From Phaeacidiphilus oryzae TH49 (GTDB lineage Bacteria > Actinomycetota > Actinomycetes > Streptomycetales > Streptomycetaceae): a stretch of 64,000 nucleotides of DNA. Position numbers and translations under genes: made by a program. The stretch covers positions 5,599,801-5,663,800 of the forward strand of contig NZ_JQMQ01000005.1 in NCBI RefSeq assembly GCF_000744815.1. The letters run 5' to 3'. Shown piece after piece: positions 47,303 to 56,190 of the stretch (position 1 is its first letter; each line of letters starts with the position of its first letter). The notes beneath the pieces were generated by a model, which saw nothing but the letters and a program-made list of their open reading frames with translations, had not been told where the DNA came from and did no database searches.

Positions 47303-48307
47303 GTGACGACCAGCACCACCCCCGCGGGCCAGCACGCGGGGTCCGTCGGACGTGCCGCCATCGCCGTCCGCGGACTGACCAGGCGTTACCGGGTGCGCAA
47401 GGCGGACCCGGTACTGGCCAACGACAGGATCGACCTGGACGTCGCCCGCGGTGAGATCTTCGGCCTCCTCGGGCCGAACGGCGCCGGCAAGTCCACCCTC
47501 GTCCGCCAGCTCACCGGCCTGCTGCGGCCGGACGAGGGGCGGATCGACGTGCTGGGCCACGACATCGTCCGGCACCCCGAGCGGGCCCCCCGCCTCCTCG
47601 CCTACCTCGGCCAGGACTCCACCGCCCTGGACGAGCTGACGGTGGCGCTGGCCGCCGAGACCAGCGGCCGGCTGCGCGGCCTGCCGCTGCGGGAGGCCCG
47701 CGCGGCCCGCGACGAGGTCCTCGCCGAGCTGGGCCTGGAGCCCCTCGCCGACCGGCCGCTGGCCAAGCTGTCCGGCGGCCAGCGGCGGCTGGCCTGCTTC
47801 GCGGCGGCGCTGGTCGGGGAGCGACCGCTGCTGGTCCTGGACGAGCCGACCACGGGGATGGACCCGGTGGCCCGGCGGGCCGTCTGGTCCGCGGTGGACC
47901 GCCGGCGCGCCGAGCGCGGCACGACCGTCCTCCTGGTCACCCACAACGTCATCGAGGCCGAGACCGTGCTGGACCGGGTCGCCGTCATCGACGAGGGCCG
48001 GGTGATCGCCTGCGACACGCCCGGCGGGCTCAAGTCGATGGTGGACGGAGCCGTACGCCTCGACCTGGTCTGGCGCGAGGCCGCGCCGACCGACCTGCCG
48101 CTGATCGCCGCCCTCGCCGAGCGCGCGGGCGCGGCCGGGCGGCGCTGGACGCTGCGCGCCGAGCCGGAGGAGGCACGCGAACTGGTCGCGGAGATCACCT
48201 CCGGGCCGGCCTTCACCGCGCTCGACGACTTCTCCCTCTCGACCCCCAGCCTGGAGGACGTCTACCTGGTCCTCGGCGGACGCCACGAAGGGTGGGCCAA
48301 GCAGTGA
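47303..48307 (+). CDS. ABC transporter ATP-binding protein
   Basis: The protein has 334 residues. Walker A is GPNGAGKST (about residues 56-64), the signature is LSGGQ, Walker B is LLVLDEP, and the H-loop is VTHN. The C-terminal ~90 residues carry SLEDVYLVLGG, as in DrrA-type exporters. The permease gene overlaps its stop by four bases (GTGA). The substrate is unknown; drug or lipid export is typical for this type. Confidence 0.93.
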   Translation: MTTSTTPAGQHAGSVGRAAIAVRGLTRRYRVRKADPVLANDRIDLDVARGEIFGLLGPNGAGKSTLVRQLTGLLRPDEGRIDVLGHDIVRHPERAPRLLAYLGQDSTALDELTVALAAETSGRLRGLPLREARAARDEVLAELGLEPLADRPLAKLSGGQRRLACFAAALVGERPLLVLDEPTTGMDPVARRAVWSAVDRRRAERGTTVLLVTHNVIEAETVLDRVAVIDEGRVIACDTPGGLKSMVDGAVRLDLVWREAAPTDLPLIAALAERAGAAGRRWTLRAEPEEARELVAEITSGPAFTALDDFSLSTPSLEDVYLVLGGRHEGWAKQ

Positions 48308-49131
48308 CCCTGGCCGATACCAGCCGTCCGGCGGCGGTCGCCGGGGCTGTTCCCGCCGACGCCACCGCGGCCGAACTCGCCCCCGCGGCCCGGTTCCTCC
48401 CCTCCCTCGCGGCGGTCTACCGCTCCCAGCTGTCCCGGGCCAGGGTGGCCCGGATGCCGCTGATGTTCGTGGCCGCGTTCCAGTCCATCGGCATCATGAT
48501 CATGATGCGCGGAGTGGTCTCCGCCGGGAACTCCGAGGCCTCGCGGGACGTCGTCGCCGGATCCGCCGTCCTGGTCCTCGCCTTCGTCGCCCTCAACCTC
48601 CTCGCGCAGTACTTCGGCAAGCTGCGGGCCGGGGGAGGGCTGGACTTCTACGCGACGCTGCCGGTGCCGCCGGCCGCGGTGGTGCTGGGCGCCGCGGGCG
48701 CGTACGCGTCGTTCACCGTGCCCGGCACGATCGCCACCGCGGCGGTCGGCTGCGGGCTGTACGGGCTGGCCTGGAGCCATCTGTGGATCCTGCTGGCGGT
48801 CATCCCGCTGGCCGGGGCGGCGCTGTCGGGTCTCGGCGCGATCTTCGGCCTGCTGGCGCCCAAGCCCGAACTGGCGACGCTGCTCGGGCAGTTGGGGATG
48901 TCCGCGGCGCTTCTGCTGGGCGTACTGCCGGCCAGCCACTTCCCGCCGGTGATCGCCTGGGCCCGCGACCTCCTCCCCTCCACCTACGGCGTGGAGGCCT
49001 TCGCCCGCACCTTCACCAGCCACCCCGACTGGCCCGCCGTCCTCCTCGACCTGGCCGTCTGCGCGGCGGTCGGCGCGGTCACCCTGACCCTCTCCACCCT
49101 GGCCTACCGCCGAGCGGCGCGGGAGCGCTAG
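48304..49131 (+). CDS. ABC-2 type transporter permease
   Basis: The protein has 275 residues with about six membrane segments after a ~45-residue cytosolic start. It contains SQLSRARVARMPLMF and the ABC-2 type LPASHFPPVIAWARDLLPSTYGVEAF. It is the partner of the ATPase at 47303. GTG 48304 is chosen for the four-base overlap with the ATPase stop; GTG 48292 is also in frame. Confidence 0.88.
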   Translation: MTLADTSRPAAVAGAVPADATAAELAPAARFLPSLAAVYRSQLSRARVARMPLMFVAAFQSIGIMIMMRGVVSAGNSEASRDVVAGSAVLVLAFVALNLLAQYFGKLRAGGGLDFYATLPVPPAAVVLGAAGAYASFTVPGTIATAAVGCGLYGLAWSHLWILLAVIPLAGAALSGLGAIFGLLAPKPELATLLGQLGMSAALLLGVLPASHFPPVIAWARDLLPSTYGVEAFARTFTSHPDWPAVLLDLAVCAAVGAVTLTLSTLAYRRAARER

Positions 49132-49245
49132 AGCACGGCGCGCCGGCCCCGGAGACAGCGTCGTGTTCCCGCGGCTCCCCAAGGCCCCGCGGGCGCCGCC
49201 GGGGCGGAAAACCCGGCGCACAGCGGCGCATGCAAGGATGGCCCG

Positions 49246-50007
49246 GTGAGCAGCGCACCGGACCCCCGCCCCGCGAACGCCGAAGAAGAGTCGCAGCCCC
49301 AGGCGCCCACGCCGCCCGCGCAGGAACCCCCCGCCGCGACCGCGAGCCCCCGCCGCCGCGACCTCCGGGCGCTCCTCCCGGACCTCCGCCTCGCCGCCGC
49401 GATCGTCCTCGGCTGCGCCCTGCTCGGCCTCGCCCTCGGCGCCGTCTGGTGCGCCATCGCCCCCCGGGTGGCCCTCTACGCCGACACCTCCGCCGTCTAT
49501 CTGAAGTTCCCGGAGGGCGAGGAGTCGGCCGCCACCGACGGCTGGTTCGCCGTCCTCGGCGCCATCGCCGGCCTGCTGACCGGCGCCCTCGCCTACTGGC
49601 TGACCCGCCGGCGGGACGGCGGCGCCGCGGTGCCGGTGGCCCTGGTGATCGGCGGCCTGGTCGGCGGGATCGTGGCCTGGCGGCTCGGCGTGGCGCTCGG
49701 CCCCGAGCAGAACATCGTGGCGCACGCCAAGTCGGTCCCGGTCGGCCACGTCTTCGACGCGCCGCTCGCGCTCAACGCCAAGGCGGCGCTGCTCACCTGG
49801 CCCTTCGTGGCCTGCCTCGCGGTCCTGCTGGCGACCCTCGCCTTCACCCCGCGCGAGCCGGACGCCGCACCGCAGCCCGACTGGACGGCCGCGCAGCAGT
49901 CCCAGGCCCAGCCCCGGCCCCAGGCGCCCGAGCAGGCCGAGCAGGCCCAGCAGGCCCAGGAGCCCCAGCAGACCCAGGAGCCCGAGCAGCCCCGCCGACC
50001 CGAGTGA
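49246..50007 (+). CDS. DUF2567-type membrane protein
   Basis: The protein has 253 residues. An acidic, Pro/Gln-rich start (about 1-40) precedes four hydrophobic segments (about 50-70, 105-120, 127-145, 185-203) and a Gln/Pro/Glu-rich tail. The arrangement and the AGLLTGALAYWLTRRR segment fit the actinobacterial DUF2567 family of unknown function. AAGGAT (49234-49239) six bases before GTG 49246 suggests a leaderless start. Confidence 0.72.
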   Translation: MSSAPDPRPANAEEESQPQAPTPPAQEPPAATASPRRRDLRALLPDLRLAAAIVLGCALLGLALGAVWCAIAPRVALYADTSAVYLKFPEGEESAATDGWFAVLGAIAGLLTGALAYWLTRRRDGGAAVPVALVIGGLVGGIVAWRLGVALGPEQNIVAHAKSVPVGHVFDAPLALNAKAALLTWPFVACLAVLLATLAFTPREPDAAPQPDWTAAQQSQAQPRPQAPEQAEQAQQAQEPQQTQEPEQPRRPE

Positions 50008-50685
50008 TCAGCTTTCGAACGCGCTGAGCCCGCACCGGTGGGCGAAGACCACCAGCTGCGCCCGGTCGTGCGCGCCGACCTTCAGCATCGCCCGGTTCGC
50101 ATGCGTCTTGACCGTCGCCGGGCTCAGCACCAGCCGCGTTGCGATCTCGTCGTTCGACAAGCCGGTCGCGACCAGTGCGGTGATCTCCCGCTCCCGCTCG
50201 GTGAGCGACTCCAGGCCCCGCCGCGCCGCCTCGTCCATCGGCCGCGGCGCCTCCGGCGCGGCCAGGAAGCGGCTGATCAGCGTGCGGGTGGCGACCGGCG
50301 AGAGCAGCGCGTCGCCCCGGCTGACCGTGCGGACCGCGGCCAGCAGCTCCTCCGCGTCGGCGGTCTTCCCGAGGAAGCCGCTCGCCCCCGCCCGCAGCGC
50401 CTCGAAGACGTACTCGTCGATCTCGAAGGTGGTCAGGATGAGGACCCGCACCCCGGCCAGGTCCTCGTCCCCGGTGATCAGGCGGGTCGCGGCCAGCCCG
50501 TCCAGGACCGGCATCCGGATGTCCATCAGCACCAGGTCGGCCCGCGCGGACCTGGCCAGCCGGACCGCCTCCCGCCCGTCGCCGGCCTCGCCCACCACCT
50601 CCAGATCGGGCGCGGCCTGGATCAGGGCCTTGAAACCGGTGCGCACCAGCGGCTGGTCGTCGGCGATCACCACGCGGATGGTCAT
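50008..50685 (-). CDS. NarL/LuxR-type response regulator
   Basis: The protein has 225 residues. The receiver domain carries the acidic pair in VVIADDQP, the phospho-acceptor Asp in LVLMDIRMP (about residue 54) and the switch Lys in GFLGKTAD. The C-terminal LuxR-type helix-turn-helix is LTEREREITALVATGLSNDEIA..., with HANRAM in place of the more common HVNRAM. The ATG overlaps the kinase stop (ATGA). It is the cognate regulator of the kinase at 50682 and likely controls the divergent ABC operon. Confidence 0.94.
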   Translation of the reverse strand: MTIRVVIADDQPLVRTGFKALIQAAPDLEVVGEAGDGREAVRLARSARADLVLMDIRMPVLDGLAATRLITGDEDLAGVRVLILTTFEIDEYVFEALRAGASGFLGKTADAEELLAAVRTVSRGDALLSPVATRTLISRFLAAPEAPRPMDEAARRGLESLTEREREITALVATGLSNDEIATRLVLSPATVKTHANRAMLKVGAHDRAQLVVFAHRCGLSAFES

Positions 50686-51959
50686 GGCAGGCGCTCCGGG
50701 GCGAGGGGGAGACGAAGGGGCTGGCAGGGCAGGTCGGCGGTGACCCGGAAGGTGCCGTCGGGGCGGGGGCCGGCGTCGAAGGCGCCGCCGATGGCGAGGA
50801 CCCGCTCCCGCATCCCCACGATCCCGTGCCCCCCGCCGGCCTCCTCGCGGCCCTCCCGGACGGCACCCGCCACGCCGTCCCCGAGGTCCTCGACGGTGAT
50901 CCGCAGCCGCTGCCCCGCATACCCGAGGGAGAGCCGGGCCCGCCGCTGCCGGGAGTGCTTGCGGACGTTGGTCAGCGACTCCTGGACCACCCGGTACGCC
51001 GTGAGGTCGGCGGCCGGCGCCAGCGCCGCCGGCTCCCCGTCCACCCGCTGCTCCACCTTGAGGCCGGACGCGCGCAGCGAGGCCAGCAGGTCCGGCAGGC
51101 CGTCCAGGCCGGAGGCCGGGGTCGCGGTCGGCGCGACCGGGTCGCCCGGCTGCCTCAGCAGCCCGACGGTGTCCCGGAGTTCGCCCATCGCCCTGCGGGT
51201 GGCGGACTTGACGTGGGCCAGCGCCTCCTCGGCCGCCGCCAGGTGGCCGGCACCCACCGCCCGTCCGGCACCTTCCACCGCCTGTCCGGCACTGTCCACC
51301 GCCTGTCCGGCGACGTTTGCCTGCACGCTGATCAGGGCCAGCTGGTGGCCCACGCAGTCGTGGAGGTCGCGGGCGATCCGCAGGCGCTCCTCGGCCACCC
51401 GGCGCCGGGCGTCCTCCTCGCGCTCCGACTCGGCCCGCTCGGCCCGCCGCTCGACCTCGGCGAGGTAGGCGCGGCGGTTGCGGGAGGAGTCGCCGGCGGC
51501 GATCGCCAGCCCGCCGAGTGCGATGAACGCCAGGTTCTCCGGCCCGAGCATGGCCGGGCGGTGGACCGCGTGCGCCAGCGCGAGCAGCAGCACCGCGCCC
51601 CCGCCCACCAGCAGCCCGCGCCGCCGCTCGACCTGGTCGGCGACGGTGTAGAGGGCGATCAGCGGGGCCAGCAGGACCAGCACCCCGCGACTGCCGCCGA
51701 CCGCGGCCAGGAAGAGCTCCGCGGCCGCCCCGCTGGCCACCAGCACCGGCAGCGGCCACCGCCGCCGTACGGCCAGTGCGCCGCAGCCGAGCAGCGCCGC
51801 GGCGATCGCCGCGGAGCCGCCGCCGGCCTTCGGCAGCGTGTGCCCGTGCCCGCCGAAGGCGGTGATCGCCGTGGCGGCCAGGACCGCGGCGGCGATCGCC
51901 GCGTCCGCCAGATGCGCGTGCCGGCGCACGGCTCCGCGGAGGTGGGCGATCGGGTTCAT
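50682..51959 (-). CDS. Sensor histidine kinase (HisKA_3 type)
   Basis: The membrane sensor kinase has 425 residues. About five hydrophobic segments occupy the first ~150 residues. The dimerisation/phosphoacceptor motif is ARDLHDCVGHQLALI, with the His near residue 198. The ATPase domain has VVQESLTNVRKHS (N box) and GGGHGIVGMRERV (G box). Three 7-residue repeats (AGQAVDS type) are inserted just after the phosphoacceptor helix. TATCGT six bases before the ATG at 51959 suggests a leaderless transcript. Confidence 0.94.
   Translation of the reverse strand: MNPIAHLRGAVRRHAHLADAAIAAAVLAATAITAFGGHGHTLPKAGGGSAAIAAALLGCGALAVRRRWPLPVLVASGAAAELFLAAVGGSRGVLVLLAPLIALYTVADQVERRRGLLVGGGAVLLLALAHAVHRPAMLGPENLAFIALGGLAIAAGDSSRNRRAYLAEVERRAERAESEREEDARRRVAEERLRIARDLHDCVGHQLALISVQANVAGQAVDSAGQAVEGAGRAVGAGHLAAAEEALAHVKSATRRAMGELRDTVGLLRQPGDPVAPTATPASGLDGLPDLLASLRASGLKVEQRVDGEPAALAPAADLTAYRVVQESLTNVRKHSRQRRARLSLGYAGQRLRITVEDLGDGVAGAVREGREEAGGGHGIVGMRERVLAIGGAFDAGPRPDGTFRVTADLPCQPLRLPLAPERLP
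51256..51318. repeat. Three tandem 21-base repeats inside the kinase gene
   Basis: Units 51256-51276, 51277-51297 and 51298-51318 share ACCGCCTGTCCGGC and keep the reading frame, encoding AGxAVxx heptads (about residues 214-234). The copy number could vary between strains. Confidence 0.8.
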
Positions 51960-52017
51960 GGATTCACGATAAGCGGGCCCCGGGCGCCCGCCGTCCGCCT
52001 TGGGCAGCAGCCTCGAC

Positions 52018-52069
52018 TACCGCGTTCGCGGTATGCCGCCGCCGTCCCACCGCCCCCGCGGTACGCGGG
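52018..52069. promoter_or_regulatory. Two palindromes before the ABC operon at 52158
   Basis: TACCGCG-TT-CGCGGTA (52018-52033) and CCCGCG-GTA-CGCGGG (52055-52069) lie between the divergent kinase and transporter genes. Such dyads suit a LuxR-type dimer, so they are candidate sites for the neighbouring response regulator. Confidence 0.5.
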
Positions 52070-52157
52070 ATTGCCGTGGCCGGGCGACGACACCGGGCGG
52101 GCCCGGCGGCGAGGGTGGCAGCGCACTCAGCGACACCGCTCTTCAGGAGGGGAGCCC

Positions 52158-52979
52158 ATGACCGCCACGACCGCGAGCGGCGGCATCACCGTGGACGGAC
52201 TCACCAAGCGCTACGGCGCGGTGACCGCCGTCGACCGGTTGTCCTTCCGGGCCGAGCCCGGACTGGTGACCGGATTCCTCGGCCCGAACGGGGCCGGCAA
52301 GACCACCACCCTGCGGATGCTCCTCGGCCTGGTCCGCCCGACCGCCGGCAGCGCCCTGATCGGCTCCCGCCGGTACGCCGAACTCCCGGAGTCCAGGCGG
52401 GAGGTGGGGGCGGTACTCGAGGCGACCGGCTTCCACCCGGGCCGCCGCGGCCGGGACCATCTGCGGATCCTGGCCCGGGCCGGGGGCGTCCCGCCGGCCC
52501 GGGTGGACGAGGTGCTGGAGCGGGTCGGCCTCTCGGACGCCGGCGACCGCCGGGTCGGCGGCTACTCGCTCGGCATGCGCCAGCGCCTCGGCCTGGCCTC
52601 GGCGCTGCTCGGCGACCCGGCGGTGCTGGTGCTGGACGAGCCGGCCAACGGGCTGGACCCGGCCGGCATGGCCGAGCTGCGCGAACTGCTGCGCGGGCTG
52701 GCGGCCGAGGGCCGCACGGTGCTGATGTCCAGCCATGTGCTCAGCGAGGTGGCGCAGACAGTGGACCGGGTGGTCATCGTCGCCGGCGGTACGCTGCGCC
52801 ACCAGGGCCCGCTGGCCGAACTCACCGCGGGCGGGGGCGAGTCCCTGGAGGCCGCCTTCCTCCGCCTGACCGGTGGCCCCGGCCGGGCCGGCGACCCCGC
52901 CGACCTCGCCGACCCCGCGGACCCCGCCGCGAGCGCCCGTACCCCCCGACCCGCCGACTCCGAGGACCTGCTCCGATGA
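52158..52979 (+). CDS. ABC transporter ATP-binding protein
   Basis: The protein has 273 residues. Walker A is GPNGAGKTTT (about residue 43), the signature region is YSLGMRQRLG, a common variant in this subfamily, and Walker B is VLVLDEPANGLDP, with MSSHVLSE as the H-loop. The C-terminal tail is Asp/Pro/Ala-rich. AGGAGGGG precedes ATG 52158. It is divergent from the kinase-regulator pair and overlaps the permease (ATGA). The subfamily is linked to bacitracin- or lantibiotic-type resistance; the substrate is unproven. Confidence 0.93.
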   Translation: MTATTASGGITVDGLTKRYGAVTAVDRLSFRAEPGLVTGFLGPNGAGKTTTLRMLLGLVRPTAGSALIGSRRYAELPESRREVGAVLEATGFHPGRRGRDHLRILARAGGVPPARVDEVLERVGLSDAGDRRVGGYSLGMRQRLGLASALLGDPAVLVLDEPANGLDPAGMAELRELLRGLAAEGRTVLMSSHVLSEVAQTVDRVVIVAGGTLRHQGPLAELTAGGGESLEAAFLRLTGGPGRAGDPADLADPADPAASARTPRPADSEDLLR

Positions 52980-53719
52980 ACGTACTGATCCGCATCGAGC
53001 TGCTGAAGCTGCGCACCGTGCGCAGCCCCTGGCTGCTGGTCTCCGCCGCCCCGCTGCTGGTGGTCGCCGGGATCAGCGGGCTGGTGATGTCGGACAAGAA
53101 GCCGCTCGGCCCGGCCGAGCAGAGCGGCGCCCTGGCCCATGTCGGTCTGGCCGCGCTCTTCATGCTGCTCTTCGGCATCCTGGCGGTGGCCGGCGAGTAC
53201 CGGCACCGGACGATCACCGACACCTGTCTGAGCACCCCCGCCCGCGGCCGGGTGGTCACCGCCAAGATCGCCCTGTGCGCGGTGCTCGGAGCCCTCTCGG
53301 GGGTGCTCTCCGGCCTGGTCGGGGTGGCCGTGGCGGCCGCCTGGTGGGCCGACAAGGGGGCCTCCTTCGCCTGGGGCGACTCCGGGATGTGGACCACCGT
53401 GGGCGGCGGGATCGCCGAGAACGCGGCCTTCGCCGCCATCGGGGTGGGCGTCGGCGCGCTGATCCGCAGCCTGGTCGGGGCGATCGCCGTCGCCCTCGCC
53501 TGGATCGCACTGGTCGAGGGCATCGTCGGGCAGCTCGTCGGCGGCCTCGCCCGCTGGCTGCCGTTCAACGCGGGCCGGGCGCTCGGCGCCGGTGCCAAGG
53601 CGCTGGCGGCCGGCACCCAGCTGCTTCCGCGTTGGGGCGGCGGGGTGGTGCTCGCCGGGTACACGCTGTTGTTCGCGGCGGCAGCGATCGCCGTCTCCGT
53701 CCGGCGCGACGTCAGCTGA
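52976..53719 (+). CDS. ABC-2 type permease
   Basis: The protein has 247 residues with about six membrane segments. Between the first two are GEYRHRTITDTCLSTPARGRVVTAK, the motif typical of permeases paired with bacitracin-type ATPases (YRxxTIT...P.R). It is translationally coupled to the ATPase at 52158. Confidence 0.9.
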   Translation: MNVLIRIELLKLRTVRSPWLLVSAAPLLVVAGISGLVMSDKKPLGPAEQSGALAHVGLAALFMLLFGILAVAGEYRHRTITDTCLSTPARGRVVTAKIALCAVLGALSGVLSGLVGVAVAAAWWADKGASFAWGDSGMWTTVGGGIAENAAFAAIGVGVGALIRSLVGAIAVALAWIALVEGIVGQLVGGLARWLPFNAGRALGAGAKALAAGTQLLPRWGGGVVLAGYTLLFAAAAIAVSVRRDVS

Positions 53720-53752
53720 CACCGGCCCGGAAGCCGAGAGAGGAAGCCCGAG

Positions 53753-54418
53753 ATGGACCAGACGGACCAGACGGACCACCAGGAGTCGCAGCCCATGGGC
53801 CACCCGCCCGGGCAGCGGCCCGACGACCTCTACGCCGCCGCCCCGCCGCCCTGGGACATCGGCCGCCCGCAGCCGGCCTTCCTGGCGCTTGCCGAGGGCG
53901 GCGCCCTGCGCGGCCGGGTGCTGGACGCCGGCTGCGGCACCGGGGAGCACGCCCTGATGGCGGCCGCCCTCGGCCACCCGGCGACCGGATTCGACCTGGC
54001 CGGCAACGCCCTGGAGACCGCCCGCCGCAAGGCCGGGGAACGCGGCCTGGACGCCCGCTTCCTCCGCCAGGACGCCCTGCGCCTCGCCGAGAAGGGCGAG
54101 TTGGCCGGGTCGGGGGAGTACTTCGACACCGTCCTCGACTGCGGCCTGCTGCACACCTTCTCCGCCGCCGACCGCGCGGTCTACCTGTCCGGTCTGCGCA
54201 CCCTGATGCCCGCCGGGGCCCGCTGCCTGATCCTCGCCTTCAGCGACCGCCAGCCCGGTGATTTCGGCCGCCCGCACAAGTTCGCCCGCGCCGAGCTGGA
54301 GGAGGCCTTCTCCGCGGAGGCGGGCTGGCGCCTGGACTCCCTGGAGCCGTCCACCATCGACGTCACCATCGACCCGGGCGCCGTCAGCGCCTGGCTCGTC
54401 CAGGCCACCCGGCTGTGA
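53753..54418 (+). CDS. SAM-dependent methyltransferase
   Basis: The protein has 221 residues. An acidic Gln-rich start (MDQTDQTDHQESQ, from the short DNA repeat GACGGACCA) precedes a class I methyltransferase fold. The SAM loop is VLDAGCGTGEHALMA (about residues 53-67), motif II is FDLAGNALE, and FDTVLDCGLLHTF is motif IV. The substrate is not known. It lies 33 bases after the permease and could be co-transcribed. Confidence 0.9.
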   Translation: MDQTDQTDHQESQPMGHPPGQRPDDLYAAAPPPWDIGRPQPAFLALAEGGALRGRVLDAGCGTGEHALMAAALGHPATGFDLAGNALETARRKAGERGLDARFLRQDALRLAEKGELAGSGEYFDTVLDCGLLHTFSAADRAVYLSGLRTLMPAGARCLILAFSDRQPGDFGRPHKFARAELEEAFSAEAGWRLDSLEPSTIDVTIDPGAVSAWLVQATRL

Positions 54419-54455
54419 TCCCGGAACGAGAGCCCACTGCTGAGAGGAACCCCTC

Positions 54456-54878
54456 ATGCCGAGCGCCCAGGCCCGGGTGGCGACCACCAGGGCCGACCGC
54501 TATCTGCGCCAACTCTGCGAGCACGCGGGCCGGATGGGCCACCCGAGCGGCCACCTCGGCGCGCTGCTCGGCCACGCCTCCGGCGAGGCCCATCGCACGC
54601 CGGGCCGGCTTCGCGGCGCCGCCATGCCGAAGGTCCTGCGGGCCGAGTCCCCGGCCGCCGGGGCGGACGACACGCCCGAGGGCCTGATCGAGTTCGACTC
54701 CGGCCGCTGCCGGCTGCGCGCCGAGCCCGATCTCCTGCTGCTCACCGTGGACGCCGGGGACGCCTCGCAGCTGGCCCGGATCACCGACGCGCTGGCCGCC
54801 CGTCTGGAGCGGATCGGCCGCCGTGCCGGCCTGGCCGTCACCTGGCGATCGGTGCCGTCGTCGCCGACGTCAGCTTGA
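54456..54878 (+). CDS. DUF2218 domain protein
   Basis: The protein has 140 residues. The start (ARVATTRADRYLRQLCEHAGRM) and end (IEFDSGRCRLRAEPDLLLLTV... [17 protein letters not shown]) fit DUF2218, a small family of unknown function usually near 95-100 residues. About 40 extra residues (around 28-75) interrupt it. The last 41 bases overlap the convergent ybaK gene. Confidence 0.78.
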   Translation: MPSAQARVATTRADRYLRQLCEHAGRMGHPSGHLGALLGHASGEAHRTPGRLRGAAMPKVLRAESPAAGADDTPEGLIEFDSGRCRLRAEPDLLLLTVDAGDASQLARITDALAARLERIGRRAGLAVTWRSVPSSPTSA

Positions 54879-55338
54879 CCAGGTCGGTGGGGGCGAGTTC
54901 GACGTCGAGGCCGCGGCGGCCGCCGGAGACGAAGACGGTCTCCGCTGCCAGCGCGGACGCGTCCACCACGGTCCGCAGCGGGCGCCGCTGGCCCAGCGGT
55001 GAGATCCCGCCGCGGACGTAGCCGCTGCTGCGCTCCGCGGCGGCCGGGTCGGCCATCGCCGCCCGCTTGCCGCCGACCGCGGCGGCCAGCGCCTTCAGGT
55101 CCAGCGAGCCGCTGACCGGGACCACCCCGACCACCAGCTCCCCGTCGACCTCCGCGACCAGGGTCTTGAACACCCGCTCTGCGGCCACCCCGAGCGCCCG
55201 CGCGGCCTCCTCGCCGTAGGAGGGGGCGGCCGGATCTTGCTCGTACGGGTGGACCTGGAACTCCACCCCGGCCGCGGCCAGCGCGACGGTCGCCGGGGTG
55301 CCCTGGCCGCCGCCTCTGTTCTTCGTCTTCTTCGCCAT
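54838..55338 (-). CDS. ybaK: YbaK/EbsC family aminoacyl-tRNA deacylase
   Basis: The protein has 166 residues. YbaK hydrolyses mischarged Cys-tRNA(Pro). Family marks are FKTLVAEVDGELVVGVVPV, with the catalytic Lys in the first motif, DLKALAAAVGGKRAAMAD and YVRGGISPLGQ. It lies 84 bases downstream of the LON-domain gene in the same frame. Its 3' end overlaps the convergent DUF2218 gene by 41 bases. Confidence 0.92.
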   Translation of the reverse strand: MAKKTKNRGGGQGTPATVALAAAGVEFQVHPYEQDPAAPSYGEEAARALGVAAERVFKTLVAEVDGELVVGVVPVSGSLDLKALAAAVGGKRAAMADPAAAERSSGYVRGGISPLGQRRPLRTVVDASALAAETVFVSGGRRGLDVELAPTDLVKLTSATTAPIAR

Positions 55339-55379
55339 CGCCTCTGTCGTTCGTCCTTCGTCGGGCCGGCGGCCCGCCC

Positions 55380-55442
55380 GTCGGTTCGGGCTGATCGCCC
55401 GTGGGTTCGGGCCGGTCGCCCGTCAGTTCGGGCTGAATGCCC
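55380..55442. repeat. Three tandem 21-base repeats at the end of the LON-domain gene
   Basis: Units 55380-55400, 55401-55421 and 55422-55442 share TTCGGGC-N5-GCCC with scattered differences. The LON-domain stop codon lies in the third unit; the other two are untranslated downstream sequence. Confidence 0.8.
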
Positions 55443-56190
55443 GCCTGGTGAGGTCGACCGCGGGCAGCGAGGGCAGCCAGCCCAGTACCGCCGTCTCCCT
55501 GCGGAGCAGCTCCAGCTCCTGCGACAGCCGCTCGGCGCTCCCCGCCGCCGCCAGCAGCCGCTGCTTCACCGGCACCTCCAGCACCGAGGCCGCCGCCACC
55601 AGATAGGAGAGGACGGTCGGGTCGTCCGGCAGCTCCTGGGACTCGGCGAGGCTCGCCTCCCGCGCCCCGGCCAGCCGCTTCTGGTACTCCCGGAAGGCCC
55701 GCAGCACCGCGCCGACCAGCGCCTGCGGCACACCGGAGCCGTCCGCCGGCTCCTCCCAGGGCTTGCCCTCCTCCCGGACCTCCGGATCCTCCGGGATCGG
55801 CTCCGTCTCGGCCACCAGGTAGTCGCCGGTGGTGTCGATCGACAGCACCCGGAACCGGGTGGTCCCGCTGGCCAGCAGCTCGTAGCCGCCGTCCGGCTGC
55901 GGGCGGACGGTCGCCACCTCGGCCACGCAGCCGACGGTGTGGAAGGCCTGCGCCGGATCCTGCCCGAAGCCGGCCATCGGTCCGGAGGAGGAGCCGTCGG
56001 GTACGCCGGGGCCGGTGGGGGCGACCTCGCGCCCGTCCCTGATCGCCACCACGCCGAACCTGTGGGGCTCGGGTCCGGCCTCCAGGTCGGCGACCAGACG
56101 CCGATAGCGCTCCTCGAAGACGTGCAGCGGGAGCAGCAGGCCCGGGAAGAGCACCGAGCCGAGGGGGAAGAGCGGCAGCCGTTCGGTCAC
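55423..56190 (-). CDS. LON substrate-binding domain protein
   Basis: The stand-alone LON N-terminal domain protein has 255 residues from GTG 56190. The start [26 protein letters not shown] is diagnostic. No AAA+ or protease part is present, so it cannot degrade proteins alone. Its role is unknown; an adaptor role is possible. It ends RRAFSPN inside a tandem repeat, and sequence beyond the stop stays open in the same frame into ybaK. Confidence 0.88.
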   Translation of the reverse strand: MTERLPLFPLGSVLFPGLLLPLHVFEERYRRLVADLEAGPEPHRFGVVAIRDGREVAPTGPGVPDGSSSGPMAGFGQDPAQAFHTVGCVAEVATVRPQPDGGYELLASGTTRFRVLSIDTTGDYLVAETEPIPEDPEVREEGKPWEEPADGSGVPQALVGAVLRAFREYQKRLAGAREASLAESQELPDDPTVLSYLVAAASVLEVPVKQRLLAAAGSAERLSQELELLRRETAVLGWLPSLPAVDLTRRAFSPN

